Shown here piece after piece: positions 6,978 to 15,240 of a stretch of 64,000 nucleotides of DNA. The position numbers and the translations under genes are program-made. Position 1 is the first letter of the stretch, and each line of letters begins with the position of its first letter. Origin of the DNA: Streptomyces sp. NA02950 (GTDB lineage Bacteria; Actinomycetota; Actinomycetes; Streptomycetales; Streptomycetaceae); assembly GCF_013364155.1 (NCBI RefSeq), contig NZ_CP054917.1, forward strand, positions 1-64,000, read 5' to 3'. The notes below the pieces were generated by a model, which was given only the letters and a program-made list of their open reading frames with translations, did not search any database and was not told the origin of the DNA.

Positions 6978-8006
6978 TCACGCGGTGCGGCGCCCGGCGA
7001 GCGCGGCCGGGCGGACGGTGCCGCGGCCGAAGCGCCGGTTGGCCTTGTCGACGGCCGTCTCGACGCGGCGGGCGTTCTCCTCGGTGGGGTCCAGGGAGAT
7101 CTGCTCGGCGACCTGGTCGGCGTCCAGGAGCTGCTCGGCGCGTACCGTCACGGCGCGCACCCGGGCCCGCTCGAGGTTGAGGCCGTTGAAGATCCGGTAT
7201 GCGCACTCGCGCAGGTCGGCGTCGTGCGCGGTGGCGGCCGGCAGCTTCCGGGAGCGGGAGAGCAGGGACCGGTCGGCGAGGCGCAGCTGGAGCTGCAGGG
7301 CGGTCGCGGCCTGGTCGCGTTCGCGCAGCCTCGCCCCGATGACGACGACCGCGTCGAGGATCGCGGTGCGGATGACGTCGCCGTCCAGGACGTCCCGGTC
7401 GAAGTGCCTGCTCTCGCCGGTGGAGCGGGGCAGCGCGGTCGGGGTGACGCGGCGGTGGTCCAGGCCCCGCGCACGCTGGTGCAGGAGGCGACCCTCCCGG
7501 CCGCCGAGGACGCGCTGGGTGGTGGCGACGGGCAGGGCGGCGAGCGTGCCGATGTAGTGGACGCCGAAGCTGCGCAGCGTCTCCGCCTGGCGCCGGCCGA
7601 TGCCGTAAAGGGCGTCGATGGGCAGCGGGTACAGGAAGTCGGCGACCGCGGCCGGGTCGTCGGCGACGAGCCGGATGCCGTTGCGGACGGGGTGGGCGGA
7701 GGCGGTCGCGGCCAGGGCCCAGTTCGCGGCCACGCCGACGTGGACGTCGACGCCGGTGAGGGCGAGGGTGCGCAGGCGGATGATCTCGGCGAGTTCGTAC
7801 GGGGTGCGCTGGTGCAGGCGCAGCACGCCGGCGACCTCGGCGAGGGCGGCGCCGGGCGGGATGACCTGGACGATCGGGGTGAGCGGCTCGAGGACGTCGA
7901 GCACGGCCCGGTACGCGGGCTCGGGGGTGCCGGGCGGGACGCGCAGGTGCAGCACGGTGGCCCGCCGGGCGGCGGCCTCGTAGCTGTGGGGCGCGTGCGT
8001 GCTCAC
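6978..8006 (-). CDS. Y-family DNA polymerase-like protein, catalytically degenerate (ImuB-like)
   Basis: 342 residues; GTG after GGTGGAGAGG. The overall order matches UmuC/DinB/ImuB. Near residue 90 is a palm segment (VHVGVAANWALAATAS). A helix-hairpin-helix thumb follows (LYGIGRRQAETLRSFGV). The last third is a little-finger domain. The acidic catalytic motifs are missing: the position of DMDxF reads VLHLRVPP, and the expected SxDE site near PGAALAEVAG has no DE pair. This is the pattern of ImuB, a non-catalytic partner of a damage polymerase. A LexA-box-like sequence lies just upstream, fitting SOS control. Confidence 0.8.
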   Translation of the reverse strand: MSTHAPHSYEAAARRATVLHLRVPPGTPEPAYRAVLDVLEPLTPIVQVIPPGAALAEVAGVLRLHQRTPYELAEIIRLRTLALTGVDVHVGVAANWALAATASAHPVRNGIRLVADDPAAVADFLYPLPIDALYGIGRRQAETLRSFGVHYIGTLAALPVATTQRVLGGREGRLLHQRARGLDHRRVTPTALPRSTGESRHFDRDVLDGDVIRTAILDAVVVIGARLRERDQAATALQLQLRLADRSLLSRSRKLPAATAHDADLRECAYRIFNGLNLERARVRAVTVRAEQLLDADQVAEQISLDPTEENARRVETAVDKANRRFGRGTVRPAALAGRRTA

Positions 8007-8020
8007 CTCTCCACCGTATC

Positions 8021-8032
8021 GAAACTCTGTTC
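8021..8032 (-). promoter_or_regulatory. Candidate LexA (SOS) box
   Basis: GAAACTCTGTTC matches the actinobacterial SOS consensus GAAC-N4-GTTC with one mismatch. It lies 15 bp upstream of the Y-family polymerase-like gene and is flanked by TC and TA. Confidence 0.5.
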
Positions 8033-8049
8033 TATTCGCGCGGTGGCGT

Positions 8050-8898
8050 TCAGCTGGTGCGCTTGTTGCGCAGGTGCGGGCCCACATAGCCGACGACCAC
8101 CACGCCGGACGCCCCCTTGCCGGCCACGTCGTCCAGGAAGTGCACCCGGGGACAGACGTTCCCGCGGGGGGCGAGCTTGAGGTGGGCCTGCATCTCGGCC
8201 TCGGTCCCCTCGAGCGCCGGGAAGATCCGCTCCTGGCCGTAGGCCGCCATGGTCGCGGACGTCTCGGTCATGGCGACCTGGCTCACCGGGTAGACCCGGG
8301 CGCCGGTCGGAGGGTTCCTGCAGAACTGGTGGAAGCCTCCGGTGAAGCCGTCCTTGCGGTGCGCGGCGTACGACTCCAGCGCGGCCAGCCCGCTCCACGC
8401 CTTGGCCGCCCAGGTGCGGGCCTCGGCCTGCTCGTCGAGCGCCAGCGCGATCCGCCGGTCCGCCGTCACCCGCACGTGCACGAGGGTGCCGAGCCGCTCC
8501 CACAGGTCGGCGAACGACGTCGGTAGTCCGGCCGGCGCCTCGGCCGCGGCGGCCACCTCCTCGTAGCGGCCCTGGCGCAGCAGCGCCTCCCGCAGCGCGT
8601 CGCCCTCGGCGCGGGCCCGCTCGAGTTCGCCCAAGGTCCCCAGGTGGTCCTCCAGTTCGGCGTCCCGCTCAGCCTGTACGGCCTGCAGCTGCTCGGTCAG
8701 CGACGCGGTCTCCTCCTCGGCCCGGCGCAGGGACTGGTCCGCCACCTCGAGCAGCTCGGTCAGCACGGCCACCTCCGCCTGCAGGTCGTCGCTCGCACCG
8801 GCGGGCGGCGCCGGGACCGACCGCAGCGCGGGCCGGCCGACGGGACGCGGGACAGGGCGAACGAGCCGGTGTGCAGGGCTGGTTGAGGAACCACTCAT
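8050..8898 (-). CDS. Coiled-coil hypothetical protein
   Basis: 282 residues. The ATG at MSGSSTSP is favoured over the TTG just before it because GGAGG is six bases upstream. Residues about 38-110 are a long heptad-rich coiled coil (LQAEVAVLTELLEVADQSL and following). The C-terminal domain of about 150 residues contains HRKDGFTGGFHQFC and ends in a compact strand-rich block (GVVVVGYVGPHLRN). It probably oligomerises and is cytoplasmic. It comes last in a long minus-strand run after a strong hairpin at 8983-9015, so its expression may be reduced. Confidence 0.75.
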   Translation of the reverse strand: MSGSSTSPAHRLVRPVPRPVGRPALRSVPAPPAGASDDLQAEVAVLTELLEVADQSLRRAEEETASLTEQLQAVQAERDAELEDHLGTLGELERARAEGDALREALLRQGRYEEVAAAAEAPAGLPTSFADLWERLGTLVHVRVTADRRIALALDEQAEARTWAAKAWSGLAALESYAAHRKDGFTGGFHQFCRNPPTGARVYPVSQVAMTETSATMAAYGQERIFPALEGTEAEMQAHLKLAPRGNVCPRVHFLDDVAGKGASGVVVVGYVGPHLRNKRTS

Positions 8899-8982
8899 CA
8901 ATGCCTCCAGTACAGGTCAGCGCGGCGAGCGCCGAGCGGGAGCGGGGACCGCGGCGAGGGCCTGCGGCCGGGCCTGGCATGG

Positions 8983-9015
8983 CTGTGGGCCGCCCCACAG
9001 CGGGGCGGCCCACAG
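8983..9015 (-). terminator. Hairpin terminator or attenuator
   Basis: 14-bp perfect stem CTGTGGGCCGCCCC / GGGGCGGCCCACAG with a 5-nt loop, 13 bp beyond the stop at 9028 on the minus strand. Confidence 0.7.
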
Positions 9016-9027
9016 GTCACAAGCCGG

Positions 9028-9762
9028 TCAGGATGCGAGAGGGAAGGCGTTGTCCAGGAACACGAAGATGTTGTGCGCGGCACGCCGGGTGCGACGGCTC
9101 TCGTTGTGGCTCTTGGTGACGGTGCGCATCTTGTCGAGCAGCGCCTCGCCCTGCACGATGTTGATCTCGCGGTCCTCGTCGTTGTGGTCCTGGTGGAACT
9201 GGACGTGTCCGTTGTTGTCGACCGTGGCGTCGTGCACGGGCAGCACCTGCGCGATGCCGGTGCTGCCCAGCTCCTTGCGCCGGTCCTTCAGCGCGTTGTC
9301 CACGGTGTCGGCGGCGTGCAGGACCCAGTCGACCGCGACGCTGGCGTCCGCGCCTCCGGCGTGCAGCTCGCCCGCGCCGTCCAGGAAGATGGTCGCGCCC
9401 TGGGGCCAGGCCCAGTTCATGACGACCACCACCAGGTGGGCGGTCGGCGGAACGCACAGGTGGTAGACGCGGTCCTCGTCCTGGCCGATGGCCCGGCCGT
9501 GCAGCAGGTACCAGCCCTCCCGGGTGAGCGGGGCGAGTTCCTGCGACGTGAGCTTGGTGAGCCGGGCGTTGGCCCGGGTGGCGCTGTCCGGCCGGCCGCT
9601 GCCGACCTTGCCCCCGGCGACGCCGGCCGCGCCCCCGATCAGCAGCGCCCAGCCCAGGCCGCCGGTGAAGGCGCCGACCAGGGCCCCGGCCGCGCCGGTG
9701 GCCACGCCGTACACGGCGGTGTTGACGACGCGCTCGGCGCGCGCCCGCATGGTGGTGCTCAC
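9028..9762 (-). CDS. Membrane-anchored hypothetical protein
   Basis: 244 residues, GTG start in a GTGA overlap with the NERD gene and a GGAGGCC ribosome site. Residues about 15-48 are a Gly/Ala-rich hydrophobic hairpin (TGAAGALVGAFTGGLGWALL) like a glycine-zipper membrane insert. The soluble C-terminal domain has HLVVVVMNWAWPQGATIFLD and a charged end. Coupling to a NERD-domain protein suggests a joint role, perhaps on nucleic acid at the membrane. This is inference only. Confidence 0.75.
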   Translation of the reverse strand: MSTTMRARAERVVNTAVYGVATGAAGALVGAFTGGLGWALLIGGAAGVAGGKVGSGRPDSATRANARLTKLTSQELAPLTREGWYLLHGRAIGQDEDRVYHLCVPPTAHLVVVVMNWAWPQGATIFLDGAGELHAGGADASVAVDWVLHAADTVDNALKDRRKELGSTGIAQVLPVHDATVDNNGHVQFHQDHNDEDREINIVQGEALLDKMRTVTKSHNESRRTRRAAHNIFVFLDNAFPLAS

Positions 9763-10430
9763 CGGCGGCCTCCTTCCACGTAGCGGGGCAGGAGCTGCTC
9801 GAGGACGCCGGCCACGTACGCGGCCCACTCCGGGTCGGGGGGGCCGGCCATCTCCCGCAGGACGCTCAACAGCCGGTCGGCGGGGACGACTTGGACCCCC
9901 TTGACGGTGAAGCCGTCGCCGGAGACGGGCGCGTTGTGCATGGCGATCAGCGGGGTGACCTCTACGGTGCGGTCGGTGCCGCGGCGGGCCAGCGCGTTGT
10001 GGAGGGACTGGTCGATCTGCGACGTCTCGAACAGGACGCTGCTGATGACGCGCGGGTACTTCTTGTCTCCGTGGGCCAGCTGGTCCTTGACCGCGTGCAC
10101 CACGGCGTGGCGGTGCCACAGCTTCGCGTCGACCGGGATCACCTTGCCGCTCGGCGAGATCAGGGCGATGTCCACGTTGGCGACGTCCAGGCCGGGGATG
10201 TGCCGGTCGAACAGGCCGAACCAGCCCTCCGGTGCCAGGGCGCGTACCAGTTCGGCGGTCCGGCGCTCCCCCTCGGCGCCGGCCTCCCAGTTCGCGGCTT
10301 CCTCCACGGCCTCCGCGGAGGGCTCGGCGCCGAAGCCGAAGTAGGCCCGGGTGCGGGCCCAAAGACCGGTGGGCTGGGCCGCCTGTAACGTCGCGTCGGC
10401 GCGGGCCTGCGCGGAGTTCCCGGCGCTCAT
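9759..10430 (-). CDS. NERD-domain (nuclease-related) protein
   Basis: 223 residues; ATG in an ATGA overlap with the preceding gene. Residues about 45-165 match the NERD domain. GAEGERRTAELV comes first, then VANVDIALISPSGKVIPVDAK, which holds the predicted D...D-x-K residues of a restriction-endonuclease-like fold. A helical segment with TSQIDQSL follows. NERD domains are predicted nucleases, often found with DNA-processing or membrane proteins. Here it is coupled on both sides (ATGA and GTGA) to a 268-residue Cys protein and a membrane-anchored protein. Confidence 0.85.
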   Translation of the reverse strand: MSAGNSAQARADATLQAAQPTGLWARTRAYFGFGAEPSAEAVEEAANWEAGAEGERRTAELVRALAPEGWFGLFDRHIPGLDVANVDIALISPSGKVIPVDAKLWHRHAVVHAVKDQLAHGDKKYPRVISSVLFETSQIDQSLHNALARRGTDRTVEVTPLIAMHNAPVSGDGFTVKGVQVVPADRLLSVLREMAGPPDPEWAAYVAGVLEQLLPRYVEGGRR

Positions 10431-11233
10431 CCGCTCGCCCCCAGGACCTCGAGGGCGTGCACCTGGTACAGGGTGATGCCGTGGCCGCGGAAGGCGACCT
10501 TGCCGGAGGCCCAGCCGCAGGTGCACGTCAGCTGCGCCGTGGAGTCGATGTTCTCCTTCGTCCAGGCGGGCTGGTGCTGGTGCTCCCCGGCCCACAGGCG
10601 AGAAGCATGGTCGGGGCAGCCGAAGCCGACAGCCGGGGCGGACTTCCAGCCTTCCGACTGCTCGCGGTCCTCCCCCGACCACGCCTTCACCAGGTCGACC
10701 TCGCGGGTGCAGCCGGGCAGGAAGCACACGCGCCGGGTGCTGCCGTGTTCCTCCCACTCCTTCCAGCTGGCACCGAGTCCGTTGATCAGGAGGGCGAGTG
10801 CGTCGTCGCCGAGCAGGATGCCGAGGTCGGCGATGCTGGTCGGTCGGCTCGTGTACGCGAACGCCGCCGCGGCTTCCTGCTTGGCGTCGGCAACCCACGC
10901 GTTGATGTCGGCGCCGGCGGGCTGGGCGATGTTCCGCTCGATCCGCAGGCCCACCCCCAGCGGGTGCGGCCCGTCGCCGGTCGGCCCGTGGTAGAACCCG
11001 GCAAACGCCGCCCCGTACTTCGGGTCGACGCCGTGCAGGAAGTGCAACATCCGGGCCGACAGCGCGGCGAGCTGGCCAGCGGTGGACTGCCAGCCGAAGG
11101 TTGCCGGGTTCACGGGCAGCGGCGACGCCCCGGCGCGCAGGTACATCCGGGCCAGGCCCTCGAGCGTCTCCGCGACGGAAGGGACATCCTCCTCATCCGT
11201 CTCGTGGGTCGTCAGGTCGGTTGCGTCGGTCAC
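10427..11233 (-). CDS. Cysteine-containing hypothetical protein
   Basis: 268 residues; the GTG at VTDATDLTTHE follows GAGGACACC. An N-terminal helical half of about 140 residues precedes a C-terminal region with possible zinc ligands: CFLPGC, then FGCPDHASRLW, then LTCTCGW. It ends four bases into the NERD gene. The family was not recognised. The coupling suggests it works with the NERD and membrane proteins. Confidence 0.75.
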   Translation of the reverse strand: MTDATDLTTHETDEEDVPSVAETLEGLARMYLRAGASPLPVNPATFGWQSTAGQLAALSARMLHFLHGVDPKYGAAFAGFYHGPTGDGPHPLGVGLRIERNIAQPAGADINAWVADAKQEAAAAFAYTSRPTSIADLGILLGDDALALLINGLGASWKEWEEHGSTRRVCFLPGCTREVDLVKAWSGEDREQSEGWKSAPAVGFGCPDHASRLWAGEHQHQPAWTKENIDSTAQLTCTCGWASGKVAFRGHGITLYQVHALEVLGASG

Positions 11234-11258
11234 GGTCGCGGTGTCCTCTCGTTCGTCG

Positions 11259-11816
11259 TCAGGCGCCGGACGGTGCGTACGGCACCAGCGGTGTCTTGTC
11301 GTGCAGGTACAAGGGGTGCAGGGGCTGGCCGGCCTTCGTGGTGCCAAAGCAGCGCAGCGCGATGCCCCGCCGCCCCAGCCGGGCGGCGACCTGGTCGGCG
11401 CGGCCGTGCAGGCCGCCGTGCGCGCCCCACGCGGCGATCACGAGGGACGACCTGGCGACGGTGCGGTCGATGAAGGAGTCGGCCAGCGCGCCGACCGGGT
11501 CGGGGTCCGTCTTCAGCGCGGCCGGGTCGGTCGCGCAGCGGGCGAACAGGTTGACCACCGCCAGCCCGCCGGCCTTCTCACGCCGCGCGAAGGAGATGCA
11601 GCGGGTGATGGTGGGGTCGTTGTCCCGGGCGCCCGCCGTCGAGGGGTTGAGCATCACAAACACGGCGAGCGGCAAAGCCGGGTCCCACAGCCGGGTCAGC
11701 AGGTAGCGGTAGGAGCGGTCGGCGGTGAAGACCGCCGTGCCCAGCGGCCGGTCCTCGAAGCCGTGGTCCTCGTCGACGACCAGGTCGGCGAGCGGCTCGG
11801 CCACGGCGGCCGTCAC
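11259..11816 (-). CDS. DUF1643 domain protein
   Basis: 185 residues; GTG in a GTGA overlap with the exonuclease gene. The body is typical DUF1643. It has a leading strand and then VFVMLNPSTAGARDNDPT, TRCISFAR, VVNLFARCATDP and a C-terminal LVIAAWG with a loop before RCFGTTKAGQPLHPLYL. Proteins of this family are widespread in phages and plasmids, and their reaction is unknown. The conserved Asn, Pro, Thr and Asp residues (NPSTA, DNDPT) suggest a nucleotide- or metal-dependent enzyme. Confidence 0.9.
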   Translation of the reverse strand: MTAAVAEPLADLVVDEDHGFEDRPLGTAVFTADRSYRYLLTRLWDPALPLAVFVMLNPSTAGARDNDPTITRCISFARREKAGGLAVVNLFARCATDPAALKTDPDPVGALADSFIDRTVARSSLVIAAWGAHGGLHGRADQVAARLGRRGIALRCFGTTKAGQPLHPLYLHDKTPLVPYAPSGA

Positions 11817-12577
11817 TGCGGGCACCAGCCGATGTGCCGCAGCGGCCCGATCCGGTCCTCCAGCTCCTGGCGCTCGACGGCCTCCTCCCGGGCCATGACC
11901 AGCTGGATGACGGCGTCGCTGCGGGGCGAGGTCAGGTACTCCACCCATGGGTCGCCGTCCTGGTCGACGTAGAGAGCGGCGTGGCCGTCGGACGGCGGAG
12001 GCGACATCTGCGACTGCTGGAAGCGCTGAAGTTTGTCGTGGTACCTGCGGTTGTAGCGGGCGTCGGCCAGAGCGTGGTGCTGGCCGGTGGTCTGGAAGAG
12101 CAGCTGCGGTGCTCCCAGGCGCCGACGCAGGGACTCCAGATCGTCGTACGGGACGCGCGGGATGCCGGGCGCCATCGTGTTCCAGTCGTTGCCGAAGAGG
12201 CGGTGCAGATAGGCGAGGTCGTCCTTGCCGTAGTTGGCGAGCAGCTGCGCCTCGGTCTCGCCGGGGAAGTACGCCTCGACCTCTTCGGCGATCTGCGCGG
12301 CCGACCTCGCGTACTGGAAGTCCGGGTGGTCCTTGTCCCAGGTGACGCTGGTGATCGTTCCGTCGGTCCAGCGAGTGACCTTGACCGGCAGATGCGGCAG
12401 GACGTGGTCGGGGATGAACGGGTGGTCTGCAACGGCGTCGAGGTCGGCGTCGAGGTTGACGGCGTAGTAGTCGGCGGCCGGGCTGGCGTTGTCCGTGAGG
12501 GCGAGCGCCAGCAGCCCGGACAGCGCCGGGTTGCGCGGGTCGAACTCCGTGTCGAGGTAGACGAAGCGGCTCGTCAT
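11813..12577 (-). CDS. Rv2179c-like 3'-5' exoribonuclease (DEDD fold)
   Basis: 254 residues; ATG after AAGGAGCC-like sequence. YLDTEF at residues 7-12 supplies the first acidic pair (DxE). A central Asp lies in the helical middle, and HHALADARYN near residue 185 supplies the His and last Asp of a DEDDh nuclease. The pattern is that of the actinobacterial polyadenylate-specific 3'-exoribonuclease family typified by Rv2179c. It likely trims RNA 3' ends in the cytoplasm. About 70 C-terminal residues extend beyond the usual core. It overlaps the DUF1643 gene by four bases. Confidence 0.75.
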   Translation of the reverse strand: MTSRFVYLDTEFDPRNPALSGLLALALTDNASPAADYYAVNLDADLDAVADHPFIPDHVLPHLPVKVTRWTDGTITSVTWDKDHPDFQYARSAAQIAEEVEAYFPGETEAQLLANYGKDDLAYLHRLFGNDWNTMAPGIPRVPYDDLESLRRRLGAPQLLFQTTGQHHALADARYNRRYHDKLQRFQQSQMSPPPSDGHAALYVDQDGDPWVEYLTSPRSDAVIQLVMAREEAVERQELEDRIGPLRHIGWCPQ

Positions 12578-12619
12578 CAGGGTGGTGGCTCCTTGTCGGT
12601 TGGGGCGAAGTGGTGCTGT

Positions 12620-12841
12620 TCAGCGGCGGCCGGCCGTCCAGCAGTCGGGGCAGATGTCCCGGCCGGGCTTCGGGCGGTGCCACCCGCCTTCCGTACGCAG
12701 CAGGCGGCGCAGCTCGGTGTGGTTGGCGACCCACACGGGCCAGTGGCCCTCGCTGTCGCACTGGGCGTCCGGTGCGGCGGGATCCTCCTCGTCGGGGATC
12801 GTCGCGTCGCACCGGACGACCAGGTACACGTCGGCGGTCAC
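12620..12841 (-). CDS. Small hypothetical protein
   Basis: 73 residues, GTG start two bases after the upstream stop. It has a strand-rich opening (ADVYLVVRCDATIPDEEDP), several Asp residues and three Cys, ending CPDCWTAGRR, which could help bind zinc. No recognised family. It lies between a 300-residue hypothetical gene and the exoribonuclease gene. Confidence 0.65.
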   Translation of the reverse strand: MTADVYLVVRCDATIPDEEDPAAPDAQCDSEGHWPVWVANHTELRRLLRTEGGWHRPKPGRDICPDCWTAGRR

Positions 12842-12843
12842 GG

Positions 12844-13746
12844 CTACTTGCTGTGCTCGAGGGCGCCGTGCGGGACGTAGCCCTTGCCGTCGCAGGCGGA
12901 GCAGGCGGCGACGCTGGCCTCAGCCACCTGCTCAAGCCAGTACTCGACCTGCTGCTCCCACTCGGCGAGCGCGGCGTCGTAGTTCTCCCCGTACACGGCG
13001 GCGGGCACCGGAAGGTCGACGCTGCGGTCGACGGTGACCTGGACGGTGCGCCCGGACTTCAGCGGCTGCCCCCTGCGCCCCGTGTTCCGGACGAAGGTGG
13101 TCCTGGGCTGGTCGTAGGGAACGCGGACCGTGATGTGCAGCCCGGGCCTGTCCTTGTAGTCGACGAAGCAGTACTTCACCCGCGGCATCGCCGTGATGAG
13201 CTTCTCCAAGTGCTGCTTCAGGCCCGGAATGTGGCCAGGGAAGAGGTGCCGGTACTCCGCACGCTGGGTCAGCTCGACAGGAAGGGCAGCGCGCCACTGC
13301 GGCTCGTCCGGCGCCGGGGGCTGGCGGCCCTCGAGCAGCATGAACGGCCCCTCGTAGACGTGTTCGACGGGCTCGAGGTCCTCGGTGACGCGCTCGTACA
13401 GGCCCCAGTACTCGTCATGGTCGCCGACGCGCTCGTTGAAGTCCTCGACGCTGAGCTCGGCCGGGTACCGCGTCGACAGCGCCGTGGGGTCGCTCAGCTT
13501 GTAGCGGAGCGTCTTGGGGTTCGGCTGGTAGACGGCGGTGATCCGCTGGGCGTGCCGGTCGGTGACGTACCAGTCGCCCTTGGCGTCGACGAGCGGCACC
13601 AGGCGGTTCATCGGCTCGCCGTCGGCGAAGATGCCGCTGCGCAGTCCGGGGCGCCGCTCGGGCTCGGGCAGGTAGTACGCGAACCGGCCGTCGGGCAGGC
13701 GCAGGGCGTAGCGGGGCAGGGTGGTCACGGGTGCGTGGCCTTTCAT
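12844..13746 (-). CDS. Hypothetical protein with C-terminal zinc motif
   Basis: 300 residues; the ATG overlaps the preceding stop (ATGA). A GTG six codons in, with AAAGG upstream, is an alternative. The first 90 residues are strand-rich with aromatic residues (YALRLPDGRFAYYLPEP). The middle is mixed. The end carries CSACDGKGYVPHG, a DnaJ-like CxxCxGxG half-motif. Function unknown; the motif hints at a metal-bound protein-interaction tail. Confidence 0.8.
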   Translation of the reverse strand: MKGHAPVTTLPRYALRLPDGRFAYYLPEPERRPGLRSGIFADGEPMNRLVPLVDAKGDWYVTDRHAQRITAVYQPNPKTLRYKLSDPTALSTRYPAELSVEDFNERVGDHDEYWGLYERVTEDLEPVEHVYEGPFMLLEGRQPPAPDEPQWRAALPVELTQRAEYRHLFPGHIPGLKQHLEKLITAMPRVKYCFVDYKDRPGLHITVRVPYDQPRTTFVRNTGRRGQPLKSGRTVQVTVDRSVDLPVPAAVYGENYDAALAEWEQQVEYWLEQVAEASVAACSACDGKGYVPHGALEHSK

Positions 13747-14081
13747 GTCGTTGCTGGAGCCGGGGCCAGGTGGCCGCCGATGAACGCCAGGAGCTGGACG
13801 GCGAGGCAGAGCAGTTCGAGGGCGCCGGCGAGCGCGGCCTGGATGACGTAGGCGAGTGCGCGGGTCGCGTCGGCGACCGCCTCGTACGGGTCGTCGTTCC
13901 CGACGCGGCCGAGCAGGGCCACGGTGAGGGTGTAGGCGAGGACCGCCAGGCCGGCCTGCCAGTACAGGTTCGCGCCCTGCTGCGCGGCGTAGCCGAAGGC
14001 CACACGTCCGACGATCAGGCCGCCGACCGCCATCAGCAGCGGTACGAAGTAGTCGGTGAAGCGGCGGACCTGCGACGTCAT
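13743..14081 (-). CDS. Small polytopic membrane protein
   Basis: 112 residues; ATG after GGAGGCTCCG. Three hydrophobic helices are visible: VPLLMAVGGLIVGRVAFGYA, WQAGLAVLAYTLTVALL, and a longer one from ALAYVIQAALAGALELL into LLAFIGG. A cytoplasmic acidic loop (GNDDPYEAVAD) separates the second and third. It is the first gene of the run under operator copy 3, with an ATGA overlap to the next. Similar to no family known to me. Confidence 0.8.
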   Translation of the reverse strand: MTSQVRRFTDYFVPLLMAVGGLIVGRVAFGYAAQQGANLYWQAGLAVLAYTLTVALLGRVGNDDPYEAVADATRALAYVIQAALAGALELLCLAVQLLAFIGGHLAPAPATT

Positions 14082-14187
14082 CGGAGCCTCCGTGGCCGAG
14101 AAGGGGGTGGCCGCGCCCCGCCTGGGGGGGGTGGCGAAGCGCGGCCGGTGCGTGGCCCCGGGGAGTTGGTGGGGCCGCGCAGGACAG

Positions 14188-14224
14188 ACACTAGCTGAAA
14201 CCCAATACGTAAGCAACGGGTTTC
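14188..14224 (-). promoter_or_regulatory. Shared operator/promoter, copy 3
   Basis: Arms GAAACCC and GGGTTTC around AATACGTAAGCAA. Minus-strand -35 TTGCTT (14211-14216), 17-bp spacer, -10 TAGTGT (14188-14193), then CTG. It heads the run of genes from 14081 down towards 9028. Confidence 0.88.
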
Positions 14225-14294
14225 AATGCTGAGGGGCGCAACCCGACCGGACCCCATGCCGGGACCCGGCCTGTTCCGCTCGAGATGCCGGCCG

Positions 14295-15191
14295 TTACGC
14301 GGAAGGCCCCTCGTCCGCCTTCGGCAGGGCCGTCGCCTGCTCCAACTCGCCCACGATGCGGGTCAGTTCGTTGCGATGGTGGGCCAGAGTCGACGCGAGC
14401 CGCACCGTGCGCTCGCGACCGCGCTGCTGCTCGATGTGGGGTTGCGCGAACGCGGCCAGGGCCTCGGCCGCCTCGTCGGTGGAGACGTACCGCCCCCACC
14501 CGCCGCTGCCGCTGAGCCGCCCGCCCAGCGCCTGCTCCAGACGCTTGAGGAGCGCGAGCTTCTCCTCGACGTGGGGGTTGCGGGCCGTGCCGCCCTCGTC
14601 GCGCACCCGCTGCAGCTCCGCGCGGTGCCGGTCGCCGAGTTCGTCGCGCTGGCGGCGCAGGGCGTTCATCCGCACGGTCTCGGTGTTGGTGAGCAGGGTG
14701 ACCAGCAGACCCGTCGTCAGCTCCGGGGTGCGCTTGGCGGGTTCGACGAGGACCTGGAAGCGCCGGCCGCGGGCCTTGGGCACCATCAGCCCCCACCCTT
14801 CGGGCAGCTCGTCCGGCCGGGCGACGGTGGTGTTGGGCACCACGAGCCAGAACCGCGAGCTGTACGGCCACCACGCCTCCGCCTTGCCCGGGTCGCGCAA
14901 CTCCCGGAGCCAGTCGGCGCGTTGGGTCTTGACCTCGCACACGTCGATCTCGCCGCCGCCCCGCGACGCCCACGTGGCGATGTGGACCGCGTCCGCCCGG
15001 CGGCCGGTGCGCTCGGGGGCGGTGACCTCGGTGAGGAACACGGCGCCCGGTATCTCCTCCCCCGGCTTGATGAAGTGGTCGCGCAGCATCCGGGTCAGCA
15101 CCTCGGTGGTGACGTCCGCGATGCCGTGCCGGCCTCCCCGGCCGGGCTGCGCCGGGACCGACAGCGCGGTCTGCCCGCCCGCGGCGCTCAC
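14295..15191 (-). CDS. MmcB-like DNA repair/nuclease-fold protein
   Basis: 298 residues, GTG start. Residues about 25-125 resemble the MmcB (formerly DUF1052) restriction-endonuclease-like fold. TEVLTRMLRDHF comes first, then RRADAVHIATW, then EIDVCEVKTQRADWLRELRD, in which the D...E-x-K residues are the predicted active site. KAEAWWPYSSRFWLVVP follows. The C-terminal half (residues about 170-298) is a charged helical extension with a coiled-coil look. MmcB-type proteins are linked to DNA damage repair with ImuB-like partners, which fits the degenerate Y-family protein 6 kb away. Confidence 0.7.
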   Translation of the reverse strand: MSAAGGQTALSVPAQPGRGGRHGIADVTTEVLTRMLRDHFIKPGEEIPGAVFLTEVTAPERTGRRADAVHIATWASRGGGEIDVCEVKTQRADWLRELRDPGKAEAWWPYSSRFWLVVPNTTVARPDELPEGWGLMVPKARGRRFQVLVEPAKRTPELTTGLLVTLLTNTETVRMNALRRQRDELGDRHRAELQRVRDEGGTARNPHVEEKLALLKRLEQALGGRLSGSGGWGRYVSTDEAAEALAAFAQPHIEQQRGRERTVRLASTLAHHRNELTRIVGELEQATALPKADEGPSA

Positions 15192-15240
15192 CGGGTGCGC
15201 TCCGGGGCTCGGGCCGGTAAGGCGGGCGGTCGCTGGGGTG

